DNA of 64,000 nt from Emiliania huxleyi CCMP1516 (GCF_000372725.1 NW_005198965.1:528833-592832); one strand, 5' to 3'; numbered from the stretch's first letter, positions 31,539-43,302 are shown. The notes: generated by a model from the sequence alone, not told the origin. Made by a program: numbers and translations.

Positions 31539-32987
31539 ATGCTGCAGGTCAAGATCGCAAACGAGGGTGATGGAGACGAGGGGCACCTGCTCAAGGAGTA
31601 CGTACAAGCCAATTGCGTGCTGCTCCCGGCACCTGCGCTGGTTCTCCCCGCGTTCTTGGAGCTCGTGGAAGTCTCTCCTTCGGCCGGAGGCTATCACAAA
31701 AAGAAGCGGCGGGCAACGGTCCAGTCGACGGCGCTCGACAAGATCGTTGGCCAGACCGCCCGCTTCAAGTTCGATTCTCTACAGGAGATCGAGGACAACG
31801 GCGAGTCGCTCGGCGACTGGGTGGGAGAGGTGCGAGACGTTGCCGCCGGCGCAGACGGTGAGGTCCTCAACGACTTCCTCAACATCAACAAGGGCGAGTG
31901 CGAGCCGGGCGAGGATGAGGACGACGGATTCCACACCGACTCGCCCTCCGAGCCCGAGCGAAACACGGGCCGCTGCCTCTTCTACGTGATGGAGGAGGGG
32001 CGCTTCGCGAGTCTGCGAGTGCGCCGCGGCGGTGCAGAGGTTGAGGTTGTCGTGCCGCGCGGCTCGGGCATCTACTGCACGGTCGCGCTGCTCGCGCTGC
32101 CGCATGCGCACGGCGCAAACGGCCGCTGCATCTCGTACGTGGTCGAGGTGGCGAGGCCGGAATCGCCCGAGGCGCCGTCGGCGGAGGAGGTGGCGGCAGC
32201 GTCAGAGGCGCAGCCGGCGGTGCCGCTGCGCGAGCACTTTGGCAACTGGCGGCCGGAGATGTTCAAGGCGGCAAAGCTCAAGTGGGGCGCTGGCCGCGGC
32301 GTCGGCTCGACGCGGCGCGTCGTGATCCAGGCGCTGCGCGGGCCCAAGGTCGGCCGTGGGCGGCGCCGTGCGGGACTGTCGCGCCGCGAGGCACGTGCGG
32401 CCGTCGCGCAGATGCAGGAGGGCGAGCTACAGCGGAGGGCGAGTGAGTTCATGCAGGGGCTCGGCCGCGACGGCGCGCTCACCTCCAACGCCAACCGCGC
32501 CACCGTCGAGCGCATCCGCAGCTCGAGCAAGGCGGACCTGACGGCGGCGCAGGTTGCCGCCCGCTCCCGCGGCTTCCTCTCCACCGAGGAGGTCAAGGCG
32601 GCCGATCGCGGCATCGAGGGCCGCCTGTGCGGCGCGCGCAACGGCCTCCACGAGGCCACGCGCCGAGCGGCGGAGAACCGCGAGGCCGAGGCTGAGGCGC
32701 AGGGCGGCCGCTCCGAGGCTGCAGCGCGGAAGAAGAGGCACCGCGAGGCAGCCTCGCAGCAGGGGCCCTTTGAGTGCCCGCTCTGCTGCAAGAAGTACGC
32801 GAGCGAGGACGGGCGCAACAAGCACCTGCGCCAGGGCAAGTGCTGCAATGACGAGGGCGAGCACGCTGCCGCCATGGAGGCCCTCGGGCTGGGCGGCGGC
32901 ACGGGCTCTGGCCAGAAGGGCAAGCCCAAACCGCGCCCCTCCTCCAGCAAGAAGGGCCAGAAGAATGGCTCGAAGCGGGCCCGCTGA
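31539..32987 (+). CDS. Zinc-finger nuclear protein, unknown role
   Basis: Single exon, 482 residues, from the first ATG in frame (MLQVKIANEGDG). The sequence TGCCAG just before the ATG could be a splice acceptor, so an upstream exon is possible. Residues about 120-145 are acidic. Residues about 310-410 are charged, coiled-coil-like helix (TRRAAENREAEAEAQ). Residues about 412-434 form one C2HC-type finger, CPLC, 12 residues, H, five residues, C. The C-terminus is a basic tail (KKGQKNGSKRAR) suited to nuclear import or nucleic-acid binding. A single finger with an acidic N-terminus suggests a chromatin or RNA-associated protein, but no family is recognised. Confidence 0.75.
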   Translation: MLQVKIANEGDGDEGHLLKEYVQANCVLLPAPALVLPAFLELVEVSPSAGGYHKKKRRATVQSTALDKIVGQTARFKFDSLQEIEDNGESLGDWVGEVRDVAAGADGEVLNDFLNINKGECEPGEDEDDGFHTDSPSEPERNTGRCLFYVMEEGRFASLRVRRGGAEVEVVVPRGSGIYCTVALLALPHAHGANGRCISYVVEVARPESPEAPSAEEVAAASEAQPAVPLREHFGNWRPEMFKAAKLKWGAGRGVGSTRRVVIQALRGPKVGRGRRRAGLSRREARAAVAQMQEGELQRRASEFMQGLGRDGALTSNANRATVERIRSSSKADLTAAQVAARSRGFLSTEEVKAADRGIEGRLCGARNGLHEATRRAAENREAEAEAQGGRSEAAARKKRHREAASQQGPFECPLCCKKYASEDGRNKHLRQGKCCNDEGEHAAAMEALGLGGGTGSGQKGKPKPRPSSSKKGQKNGSKRAR

Positions 32988-33791
32988 CTGAGGAGTGGGT
33001 GGAAAGAGGAAAATGGTGTGCCTCTCCGAGTGGTGTGAGTGGTGTGGGAAGGGCAAGTCCCTGTCCCTGTCACTGTGAGAATGGTGTGTGCCGCACACCA
33101 CGCCGGCGCCTACCAAGAGGGAAATCGCGAGATCAATCACCCTGCACTCCTTGGTGCAGAGAACGATAACGGACACGACCGCGGGTTGTTTCGCCTGCCC
33201 TGGCAGTCTATCCCTCCCCTGGGTTTGTCTTTACTGGCAGTCTGGCACTAACACAGGTACACTACGGTTCCAAGGTTGACGACAGTAGAGTGCTCCAAGA
33301 AATTAGGCCAGTGCTCTTTTTTGAGTGAACTCGGTCGGGGGACACAGGACGCGGCAGGCACGCACGGGGCACAAACGCCAGCCAGGCTACAGAGTGAGTC
33401 AGGCAGAGACAGGGAGGGAGGGAGGGAGGCACGTAGTAAGGACCTCGCACGAACGACACTGGCTGGGCACGGGACGGGAAGACTGTGGCGCGCACTGTGG
33501 CACTAACTAACTCAACTAACACAGACAGGTACAGACAGGTAGATAGACAGGTACAGGTGCAGGCAGACAGAGCGAAAGAAAGAACGATGTCGCATCGCTG
33601 GCGACGCACGGGGGTATTCGCCGGCAAACTCCTGGAAGGCGCTGGAACCGGCGGAAGGCCTGAGGCCCGACTTAACGAACGCACAAACAAATGAATTGAT
33701 GAATTAATGGAATACATGTAGAGAAAGCGGAGAAAGGAGTCTCGGCCACGACGCGGGAGAGCCCGCCGGCCGTGCGTCCACTTGACGGTCC
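32988..33791. other. Intergenic with short CAGACAGG-type repeats
   Basis: No gene seen. ACAGACAGGTA occurs in tandem at 33520-33560 and GGGAGGGAGG at 33413-33426. This is the likely promoter region of the gene at 33792 and the 3' end of the zinc-finger gene. Confidence 0.45.
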
Positions 33792-36700
33792 ATGAGGCCG
33801 CCCATACTGGGCAGCCTCTTGCACGCGGCCCTTGTCGTCGGCTCGGCCGCGCAGCCGCGGCCACCAGCCCAGCACGCGCGCCCGTCCCTGCACGACCCAC
33901 TCCTCGTCGACCCGGGTGGAGTCGCAGCTGAGCACGAGCACGGGCTGCGGCCGCATCACTCGTCCGGCGCGGCGGCCGAAGATCCGCTGCTGTTCCGCCA
34001 TCGCTACCAGCACCACGACGCGGCGTCCGACCGGCTGCTCTACTATCAGTACGAGGCCAAGCGGCATCCCCACGTTGTCATGCTCGAAGACATTGGGGTG
34101 AACAAATGCGAGGCCAGCTCCGCTGCCAGCGAGGGGGGACAGAATGTAACCGAAATCGTGATCGTCGTGAGCAGCCAGTCGGGCGCGGCCCAGCTCTCCA
34201 CGGGTACCATTGTCAGCGGGAGCGGCATGCACTGCGTCTTCCGTGCCGCGGACGGGAGCGTCTCGCCGTGGCGCAAGACGCTACGCGACCGCGTGATCTC
34301 GGCATCGGCCACCGCAGCTCCACACTACCCGGCGAGTGCGGTGGAGGTGACGCTTCAGACTGTCGAGGCAGCGCTCAACGAGGTATTCGAGCACGCGCAG
34401 GTCGAATTCTTCCACGGTCGCACGCATAGCCTCGAGGCCGCCCGTGGCAAGCGCCTCAACTCACTTGCAAGGACTGGCCATCAACCTGCGAGGTATGAGT
34501 TCGCAAGCAGTGTCGAAGTGGTTGCCCAAGCCAAGCAAGCCGCTGTCGTTGTTGCCCGTCGCGAGCTGACCGCGAAGCAGGTGCTTGATCTTGAGGCCTC
34601 CCCGAGCGAAATTGGTAAGCTCGCGGGCGCCGTCAGTGAGCTAGTCAATCAATCAACATCTTCCACAAGCAGCATCGCATCAATCCCGACGGCCAGCGGG
34701 GCTCTAAAAGCAGCAACAGCAGCCATGGTTTCCCGCATCTCCTCGGCACACGATCAACCCATGTCTGAATACCAAAACACGACGGGCAGAACGGACCTTC
34801 TTGAACAGCCCAAGATTGAAAGTGAAACAGTCAAACCTCTGGACTGGGATGACGGTCTTTGCTACACATTCTCAGCCGAGTTGTATGCCCAGCTGTGCAG
34901 TGCTCATACTCCTGGTCCTATCATGAACGACCACGATTGCGCCTGGAGAACCGATTTTGTCGACGCCGACGGGAATTATCTTTACAACAAAATTGCACTC
35001 AAAGTTGGCAATGAATACACGCTTCGCTGGACTGGCGGTCCTCCGCAAGGCGGAGATGTTAGAATTTCAATCTGGGAGACCGACGGATCTTTCGGTGTGA
35101 GCAGCCTTTGCACCAACGACATCGTCACCTACAGTCAGTACTACACAGGTGCCATTGAGTCGTCGCCTAACTTGTACCGGTTCACGATGCCGGACCTAGA
35201 CCTTTCTGACTGCGCCAACGATGGGTTAGGATGGTTCCCCGAGTACCAGATTGTGATCGAGACCGTGGACGGGTGCCCATGCATCTATGGTTCGTGCTAC
35301 CGTGCTCGCTGGCCAGCTGGTTCGTCGTTCGTGCTTCTCGACACCTCCACAACAGGCACCAGCCCTGGCCAACAGTTTCATGTCAACCCAGCCCTTTCTG
35401 CGTTTGTTGTCACAGCCAATGACGACTGCGACGCGCAGCACGAAGCATTGTTGGGCGAGGAGTATGTTGCTGCCGGCTACACTGCCTCGGGCGCCCCGTA
35501 CTACCGCGACTCCTCGTCCACGTACTATGTCTACTGGGACCCCTCCTGCGACGGAAGCGGAACAGCTGCGGCACGATGGGTCGTGACCAGCGGCGCGCCG
35601 AGCACCACCGCTTTGAGCGATCTCGATGAGGACGGAGCCTGTACATATTTTGCCCGCGTCATATCCTCTGACTCCTCCTCGCCGCCTCGCACGGCAGCCT
35701 GGACGGCTTGGTGCGGTTCTTCGTGGAAGGGGATCACCCTGACTCTCACCGAGACCAGCCTCGTGACAAAATTTGGCGACGAGTCGCTTGGTGCAAGCAT
35801 TGAATGCAAAGATTGCTACCTGAGTGGCAGTGCTGATGTGCATGTGCTTGTTCGTGTCGACCAATACAATCCATTTGCTGAGTCCTGGTCTTGGGGCTCT
35901 GTTGATATTGATGGCAACATCGACCTGACCGCAAAGGCATGGCTAAACATCGAGAGGTACTTCGAGCCAACATCTATTCTCGCCAATCCCATCTGCATTC
36001 CATCTCTCTGTTTCGGAACTTCAATTGCTGGAGTTGGTGTCTATGCCGGTCTGATGATTGATCTCGAGATATCGGCATCGGTGAGCTTCAACGGGCAGGC
36101 AACGCTGACCGCTCAACGCCGCCTGAAGGCTGTTGGAACCTTCGACCTGCGCACGGTGGGCACGACACAGCAATGGATGCACGCAGACGATTTCAAGCTC
36201 GAGATGGTTGAAGACTCAGGCGCGGATCCTGAGCCAACATTCGACGTCTCGATCTCTGCACGAGCAGCTGTTGCCATCAACCCTGCACTCTACGCGGGCT
36301 TTTTTGCATCCCTCTCGGACCATGCAGATGCTGAGGTATACGCGGTGGCTAGGCCTGGGCTCGCACTCGTTGCACAATTTCAATACGAATCGACCTTTGA
36401 TAATTTTTTGTACCCCCTGAGCCAATCTTATTGCGCTGGTAATGAGCTCGGGTGTATCGGAGCGTGCTCAGAGTTTCACGACGCGCAACTTGATGTCTCA
36501 ACGATGCTTTACTTCACTGCTGCGTACAAGCTTTATGCCAAGGCGGACTTTGGCGGCATTTGGGAGAAGGAAATCGGCAATGCTGACGAGACTCCCATGG
36601 GAGCGCCCTATCAAGCCGCGATGACACTGTTTACATGGTGCTGGGCACCTCCATCCCCACCCCCCTCCCCTCCGTCACCATTGCCGCCACCGCCGCCGCC

Positions 36701-37877
36701 CTCCCCCTCACCGCCGCCACCGCCGCCATCGCCGCCGCCATCTCCGTTTCCGCCTCCGCCACCATCACCGCCGCCGCCTTCCCCGCTCCCGCCCCCGCCA
36801 TCGCCTTCTCCGCCCCCTCCTCCCCCGCCCCCTCCGCCGCCCCCCTCTCCGCCTCCACCATCACCCCCGCCCCCTCCCCCCTCGCCGCCGCCGTCGCCGC
36901 CTCCAAACTCCCCGCTCGGCTTCGAAGTCCAAGGAACGGCGACAATCACGGTCGGGACTTCCACCGCCGCCGAGGTATTTGGCGAAGCAACCGTCGCCGG
37001 CGCAAAAGAGGTGTTTGTGGGCTTTCGGCGCCGCCTTCGTGCGCGCAACCTGGCTGTGGACGTCGACAGCCTCGTCGTGTGCCAGCTGCTTGCCACAGCG
37101 CCAGCATCCGAGGAGTGCACTCCGTCGCTTCCCGACACTCGGTTGCTCAAGGAGAATCCCTCGGGCACCGTCACCGGGGTGGTTTGGAGGTACGAAAAGT
37201 TCTTTCTACAGGATCGCGCAAGCACCCAAGACGAACAATCATCCGCCGCGCGGGCGTCGCTCGACGCTGCAGTGACAGCCGAGCTGGATGCAAAGCTCGC
37301 CTCGTGGCAAGCCTCGGCGGGCCGGCGCGAGCTCAAGGGACTCCCCATCAGGCGTGACGATGCGACGAACTCGGTCGGGTCAGCGGCATCCCGCATCGCC
37401 CCGACCGCCCCCGACCCAGAGCCAAAGGACCGCCGCCAGATGTCCACACTGGGAGAAACCGAGGTGAGTTCCAAGACAATCTTTCCCCCTCGCCCGCCGC
37501 CGTCGCCTCCGTCGCCCATGCCGCCCCCTAGCGACACGGAAGAGAGTGGCTCCACCAACGTGGGACTGATTGCCGGGGCGGCGGGCGGCGGAGCGGCGGG
37601 GCTACTTCTCCTGGTCGGCGGCGGCTACCTCATCACTCGCCGCAAGCGGAAGGCCGCCGCTGCCGACGGAGGCGAGAGCACAGTAAAGACGGAGACGTCT
37701 CAAACAGGCGCTCCCTCGCCGTCGAGCCGCCCCGCGAGTGGCCATTCAACAAACGTGGGGGGAATGGAGACTACCGACCCGTCTGCTGCAGCCTCAGAAG
37801 TGTCTGTGAGTGGCGGCGCTCGTGGCCGACTGGGCGTACGAGACACCCGGCGGTCATCGCACGGAATGTCCGTGTAA
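33792..37877 (+). CDS. Large single-pass cell-surface protein with SPPPP hinge
   Basis: Single exon, 1361 residues. Residues 1-21 look like a signal peptide (MRPPILGSLLHAALVVGSAA). Residues about 100-950 are extracellular type, with scattered Cys and N-glycosylation sites; the part from GASIECKDCYLSGSADVHV onward (about 670-880) resembles the beta-rich secreted DUF found in fungal and algal surface proteins, which is only a visual match. Residues about 953-1037 are pure Pro/Ser (PPSPPPP), as in pherophorins and extensins, probably a glycosylated rod. A further 220-residue domain follows, with a second short Pro stretch. Residues about 1256-1277 are a membrane helix (GLIAGAAGGGAAGLLLLVGG) followed by the stop-transfer sequence RRKRK and a Ser/Thr-rich cytoplasmic tail. 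Codons between about 34600 and 36600 use far more A/T than neighbouring genes, which could mean transfer or relaxed bias. Confidence 0.85.
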   Translation: MRPPILGSLLHAALVVGSAAQPRPPAQHARPSLHDPLLVDPGGVAAEHEHGLRPHHSSGAAAEDPLLFRHRYQHHDAASDRLLYYQYEAKRHPHVVMLEDIGVNKCEASSAASEGGQNVTEIVIVVSSQSGAAQLSTGTIVSGSGMHCVFRAADGSVSPWRKTLRDRVISASATAAPHYPASAVEVTLQTVEAALNEVFEHAQVEFFHGRTHSLEAARGKRLNSLARTGHQPARYEFASSVEVVAQAKQAAVVVARRELTAKQVLDLEASPSEIGKLAGAVSELVNQSTSSTSSIASIPTASGALKAATAAMVSRISSAHDQPMSEYQNTTGRTDLLEQPKIESETVKPLDWDDGLCYTFSAELYAQLCSAHTPGPIMNDHDCAWRTDFVDADGNYLYNKIALKVGNEYTLRWTGGPPQGGDVRISIWETDGSFGVSSLCTNDIVTYSQYYTGAIESSPNLYRFTMPDLDLSDCANDGLGWFPEYQIVIETVDGCPCIYGSCYRARWPAGSSFVLLDTSTTGTSPGQQFHVNPALSAFVVTANDDCDAQHEALLGEEYVAAGYTASGAPYYRDSSSTYYVYWDPSCDGSGTAAARWVVTSGAPSTTALSDLDEDGACTYFARVISSDSSSPPRTAAWTAWCGSSWKGITLTLTETSLVTKFGDESLGASIECKDCYLSGSADVHVLVRVDQYNPFAESWSWGSVDIDGNIDLTAKAWLNIERYFEPTSILANPICIPSLCFGTSIAGVGVYAGLMIDLEISASVSFNGQATLTAQRRLKAVGTFDLRTVGTTQQWMHADDFKLEMVEDSGADPEPTFDVSISARAAVAINPALYAGFFASLSDHADAEVYAVARPGLALVAQFQYESTFDNFLYPLSQSYCAGNELGCIGACSEFHDAQLDVSTMLYFTAAYKLYAKADFGGIWEKEIGNADETPMGAPYQAAMTLFTWCWAPPSPPPSPPSPLPPPPPPSPSPPPPPPSPPPSPFPPPPPSPPPPSPLPPPPSPSPPPPPPPPPPPPSPPPPSPPPPPPSPPPSPPPNSPLGFEVQGTATITVGTSTAAEVFGEATVAGAKEVFVGFRRRLRARNLAVDVDSLVVCQLLATAPASEECTPSLPDTRLLKENPSGTVTGVVWRYEKFFLQDRASTQDEQSSAARASLDAAVTAELDAKLASWQASAGRRELKGLPIRRDDATNSVGSAASRIAPTAPDPEPKDRRQMSTLGETEVSSKTIFPPRPPPSPPSPMPPPSDTEESGSTNVGLIAGAAGGGAAGLLLLVGGGYLITRRKRKAAAADGGESTVKTETSQTGAPSPSSRPASGHSTNVGGMETTDPSAAASEVSVSGGARGRLGVRDTRRSSHGMSV

Positions 37878-38484
37878 CACTGACGCTTCTCGAGCCCGAC
37901 GAGCAGAGTCTCTCTTGTGTGCGTTTGTTGATTGCAGCCCGAGCGAGTCGCAGTATCGCTACGAAAAGGCAACATGATTAACAAAAGACACGTGCGCACC
38001 CATATGAACACATGCTCATCGCACATCGGGGTGTACAGAACCCTCTCCTCCGACTTGTGACACTTTTTTTAGTCCCAAAATGCAAAAATCATTCACAGGC
38101 AGTCATTTTCGGCCGGTACTAAAGTCGCCTGGGAGGCAGGGAGGGTGGTATGTCGAAGTCACGCACAGGGCACACGGGGATCGGAAACACAGTACTGTCG
38201 AAACTAACACGCCTTCGGGACGCGGCGAGCGCAGACACCAGAGCAACTGAAGGGGTGTCGCGCGACTCCCAAAGTCCCACCTCACATTCATACCACACCC
38301 CTTTTTGTTCGGAAGGAGCCACCAGCTGCGCGCACGCGGTGCCCGAGCTGCTCGTTGTCCTCACGGCCGCGCATGGCAAGCATCTCTCGTCGACCATCCA
38401 AGGCAAGTCTGCCGCATCGTCTCCAGTGCAGCGCGCACCACGGCACCTCTGACAGCTGTGTGGAGACCGCCGCTCCCCTCTCCC
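37878..38484. other. Intergenic between convergent genes
   Basis: No gene seen. The sequence is less GC-rich than its surroundings and should contain the 3' ends of the surface-protein and helicase transcripts. Confidence 0.5.
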
Positions 38485-41400
38485 TCAGCGCTGCCCGAGG
38501 CATGCAAACCGCATGGGCGCCGCCCTCGGCGGCCCCTCCTGCTTCGACTCGGGCGCCGCTCCGCCCGCCCCGCCGGCGGCCGCTCTTCCAGCCGGGAAGC
38601 CCGAGCTGCCTGAGCCGCCCAGCGAGAGGTCGCTGGCTTCGTCGTCGAAGAGGCAGTTGTGGGGCACGCGCGCGCCGCGGATCGGTGGCGCGGCGCGGCG
38701 GGCGGTCAGGGCGTCGCCGCCAGCGCCGCCGAGGCGGGGTGCCTAATGCTTTGGAATCTATGTGTGGACATGATCTCGAGTGGAGCCCCAGTCCTCGGCA
38801 GGCTCGCGCCTGGCAGCCGCCTCCGCCGATGAGCGCGGAACGGAGGGAGGAGGGGGCTGGGGCTGCTCCTCCGCCGGGGCTGCCGGGGTTTGGCGACCGG
38901 AAGAGCGGGCCCAGGTTGGTCATGGATGGCGGCCTCGCTTGCATCGGAGGTGCGGAGAGAGCGCCGCCGCCGCCGCCTAGCCCGCCTTGCCCGCCGCCGG
39001 GGGCGGCGTCGTCGCCGAGCCAGTCGAGAACGGAGCGCGCGAGGTGGCCGCCATTGTCAAACGAGACTATCGGCGCGGCGTCGAGCGCGGCGGGCGGCTC
39101 GGTCCATGGGCGCCGGGGCGCCGGCGCCATTGCCGCCGCCGTTGCCGCTGCCGGCGGTGCCTGCTCCGGTTCCGGTGGCGGTGCAGCTTGCGGCCCCGCC
39201 CGCTCGTCGAGGCGTCCGAGTCGAAACAGGCCGCCCGGGCCGGGGACGAGGCTTCTTCCGGGGCGAGCGGACGGCGCACCGCCGCCCCGCAGAGCGGCGG
39301 CCGAGGGGGCGGCCGAGCGGCGCGCGCCCGCCTCGATGATGGCGGTGGTCGTGTCGGTAAAGGCCAGGCGGCTCGGGATGGCTGGCGGCACGTGGCGCGG
39401 CGGCGACGTGGCGGCCGACTCTTGCTCCCTCCTCGCCTCGAGCTGCAGCGCACCTCCGAGGTGGGCGGCGGCGTCCATCCGCCGCAGCGGCGGGCGGCGG
39501 GGAAGCAGCTCGGCCGGCTGGTGTCCAAAGGTGGCGCCGTCCCGCCACGACCGCCACGCCTCGGACTGGGCGGGCGCGGCTGCGGCGAGGCAGCCGCCGC
39601 CGGACGGGGCGGTGAACCGGCCCGCGGCTGCTGGCGCAAAGGTGGTGGCGGGGCTGTCCCTGCTCGCCGACGGCTTCGACGGCGGCTCGAGCGAGTCGGG
39701 GAGCGGCGCGATGGGGAGGCGCACCGGCGTGGAGGGCACGGACCTCGCCCGGGCCTGCAGCTGTGCAATGTGCCGCCCGCCGCTCGCGCCCTCCCGCTCG
39801 CTCGAGAGCACGCGCGCCGGCTCGCGCTCGGCCACCGCCCGGCTCCTCGCAGCCGCGGGCGCGGTGCTCCCGTCCCGGAGGTGCACGCCGTCGCTGGAGA
39901 AGCCAAAGTCGCTCTCGCCGGGCCTGCTCTCTGCGGGCGAGGGCACTCCTGGCGCCGGCTTTGGCCGCTTCGACATGGCCGGCGCCATGAGCGGCTGCTT
40001 TGGCGTTGCGGCCCGGAAGTGGCTCAGGAAGGCCACCCCCGCCGGCTGGGGCGCCGGCGGGCTGGCTGTCGGCTGGGGGCGCTTGCGCTCGTGGGCGGCC
40101 CGGTTGCGCTGCGAGCGGAGGCCTTGCTTGCAGCACAGGTGGCCGCACGCCTGCTTGTCCTTGCAGAGGTGGCCGCAGGGCGCCGCCTCTGAAGCCTCCC
40201 CGTCGCCGGTGGGGCCGGCGTCCCTCGGCTGCAGCCGCCGCGGCGCCTCGCCAAAGAGGTCGGCGTCCGGATCTAGGGACGCGCTTCCGCCGACGGGGCC
40301 AGCAGCCCTCGCGCCCTCGTCGTCGTCGTCGCTGTCCTCAAAGTCGAGCGCCGCGAGGATGTCAAACGCCGGTGGCGGCTTTTGCGCCGCTGCGGCTGCT
40401 GCCGTGCGGCCGCCGCCTGCGCCGCCGCCTCCGCCGCCCGCAGCGCCGCCGGGCCGAGCCTTGGCGGCCGCCGTCTTCCGTCCCTTTGGTGCGGCCTTGG
40501 CCCGAGCCGACGGCGCGGCGGGTGGGAGCGGCACGTCTGTCGCGCCTGGTAGCGTGATCGTGCAGTCGAGGTCGATCCCGAAGCAGTCGAGGTTCAGGAG
40601 GCTCGCCTCGAGATGATGACGAGCGCTCGCCGGCGGCACGCTGAACGAGAAGGCGAGCGCCCCTGCCGGACTCGAGAGAGCCTCGGCCGTCGAGAGCTTG
40701 CGGCTGAGGAGCAGGCGCCCTTCGTAGTCGGCAATCACGAGCCGCCACCGGGACCGCACGCTGCCCGCGAGAGCCGGCGTGAGCGGTGCCGTCGGCGAGG
40801 ACACGGGACCGACGCGGATCGAGACCCGGAGGCCGCCGCCGCCGCCGCCCTCGCGGCTGGGCCCGGCCCTCTCCACGTCAGCCACCAGGCGGAGCTCGGA
40901 GCGGAGGAGTGTGCGCGCCTCGGCCAGGTGGCTGCTCGCGCGGGGGGCAACCTGGTCGACTCGCAGGCTCGTGAGCTGCCCAAACGCCTGCAGGCTGCCC
41001 TGGCTCGCCTCGGACAGCCGCGCCGCGGTCTGCGCACCCACGCCGGTAAACTGTCGAAAGGCAGCGGTGGGTGCGTCGTGCCAGCCAGCGCCCGAGGAGA
41101 GAGACTTGTGCAGCCGCACCGCCGCGCAGAGGGGTCCGCTGAGCCCAGCAGACTCGGCGTACTCGATCATCGCGCGCAGGACGCGGCAGCCCTTCTCCTG
41201 CATCAGTATCCTCGTGTCGTCGAAGCCCTCGAGGGGTGCGCCGCTAGCGCGGAGCTGTAGCAGGAGGAAGGCCTTGCTCGCCGGGGTCTTGCACTTGGAC
41301 TTGCGCGATCCGTCGATCGGGAACCGGATCTTCTCTTCCGACGCGTTGATGGCGGCGAGCGGCTTCTTGTCGATGGTGCGCAGCGCGAGCCCTCCGCCCA

Positions 41401-43198
41401 GCTCCTTGGAGGTGGAGAGCAGGGAGAGTACATCGGGCAGCGACGCGGTCGCGGACAGCTGCGGGAAGAGGGTCATCGTCTCCATTTCGACGCAGAAGCG
41501 CGCCATCAGGTAGCCGAGGTTGCGAGGCCGCACACGCGCGGCGCCCCCTCGTGCCGGATCGTCGGTCATCTCAATCATGCCCGAGTCGGCCAGCTCGCGG
41601 AGTTTGTTGGCGCACAGCGCCACGAGACGGCCCTCGAGCTCCGATTCGGCGAGCCCGCGCACGATTCCGTACCGGGCGGGGTTCTTTCGAACGCGCGCAA
41701 AGAGGTACGTGGCGCGCAGCCACTGCGCCGCCGCCTCGGTGCTGCTCATGTAGAGCTGCGAGGCGATCTCCGAATTCAGGTGCGCGGGGAGCTGCTTCTG
41801 GAGCTCGGACTCGATGGTGCACTCGCCGGCGAGCATCTTGCGGTAGACTTGGGACTGCTCGGCGCGGCACATCACGACGCACGTGCCAGAGGTGTCGAAC
41901 TGTGGCCGGCCGGCGCGGCCCGCCATCTGGAGCACGTCCATCTGCGAGTACTCTTTGAAGCCGCCCGCGATGTAGCGGCAGGTGTTGCAGAGGACGACGA
42001 GATGCGCCGGGAGGTTGACGCCTGCGTGGAGCGCGCGGGAACACGCTCTGACAAATGAACGAGGGGATGGGCGCGGGGCGGAGAGGTCTCGGGTGCAAGC
42101 GCCTTGCGCGAGCCCAACTGTCGAGCAGAGGATGGGCAGCTCGCCCGCACGGAACGCGCCCTCCACCAGCCGCTTGTCCTCGGTGGAGAGCCCGGCGTGG
42201 TGGTGCCCGACGCCCCGGCGAAGCTGCTCCGCGAGGCGGTGGTCGGCGCAACGAGACGCCACCACCCCGAGTGCACGCGCGGTCTTTTCCACCTGCACGA
42301 GCACTCCTCCGGCTTGGCGCGCCACCTCCTCCGCCCCTTTGGCCGCATTCTCGCGCGAGTTGAAGAAGACCATGGTCGGTCGGCTGTTGCAGTGGCTGCG
42401 CACCACCTGGAACACGTGCCTGCGCAGCTCCTCGTCGAACCGGTACGTGATGTTCATCTGCCAAGAGAGCACGTGCCACGAGAGCGGCACCGGCCGGAAG
42501 GCGGAATCAAACTCCAGGATTGCGCACTGCGGTCCGAACCAGGCTCCAATGTCTTCGAGGTTGGCGATGGTGGCCGAGACTCCGACGAGGCGGAGCGACG
42601 CGATGGGACAGGTTCGAGTGTCCGGGCTCTGCGCGTGCAGCTTCATCCGCGCGATGACCGCCTCGAGCGTCGGCCCACGGCTCTCATCGGCCAGCAGGTG
42701 GATCTCGTCGACGAGGACCAGACTGACGCGGGCGAGGACACTGTGTGCCGAGCGGCGGAACCGCGTGAAGGCATCCCACTTTTCGGGCGTCGCCACGATG
42801 AGGTCGGCTCGCTCGGCCGCTGCTTCCTGGTCCGCCTCCGCGTCGCCTGTGAGCTCGCAAATCTGGATCTCGCTCCCGGCGAGCTTTTGCCGCCAGTCGT
42901 CGAGCCGCTCCGCAGTGAGCGCCTTGAGTGGTGCGATGTACACGGCAGCAGCGCGCGAGCCTCGTGCTTCGGCGCACCACGCCTCGCTCGACCACAGCCG
43001 CGCCAGGCACATCTCCAGCACGGCCGTCTTGCCCGACCCAGTTGGCGCAGACAGCACGAGGTGCCGGTCGCTGCAGTAGGCAACGTCGACGCACTGCGAC
43101 TGCATCGCGTTGAACTGGCGGTACGGGAAGAGCGGCCGGACGCTGAGCGGCAGTGCATCGACAGGCACGAAGGGAGTTTCGTCTTGGTCGTTCTCCAT
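38485..43198 (-). CDS. HFM1: Meiotic DNA helicase MER3/HFM1
   Basis: Predicted 1521 residues in three exons: 43198-42103, 42021-38810 and 38742-38485. Both introns are GC-AG (81 and 67 nt) and both keep frame. Ski2-like superfamily 2 helicase motifs are clear: Walker A APTGSGKT (51-58), DEIH (164-167), SAT (208-210) and QMAGRAGRPQFD (397-408), followed by winged-helix and Sec63-type regions to about residue 850. A zinc module CGHLCKDKQACGHLCCKQG near residue 1000 matches the C-terminal CCHC element of MER3/HFM1 and separates it from Brr2 and Ski2. The rest is low-complexity, much longer than usual. MER3/HFM1 stabilises strand invasion at crossovers in meiosis I, so the organism probably has meiosis. 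Confidence 0.88.
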
Positions 43199-43302
43199 CG
43201 GATTCGAGTCTGTTTGTGTGTCCCGTGTCGCGGCAACTCAAAGCACAGCGCGAGCGGCCACTACAGCGTCTTTTCACACAGGAGGAGGGAACATCGCTTC
43301 CA

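Noticed and set aside
36611-37558. Gly-rich minus-strand frame opposite the SPPPP rod
   Set aside because: It is the complement of Pro codons and has no other content.
39057-40557. Arg/Pro-rich open frames opposite the C-terminal half of HFM1
   Set aside because: They are antisense shadows of low-complexity coding sequence.
43273-43287. TTTTCACACAGGAGG resembling cloning-vector lacZ sequence
   Set aside because: The match is under 15 bases and the flanks do not continue as vector.
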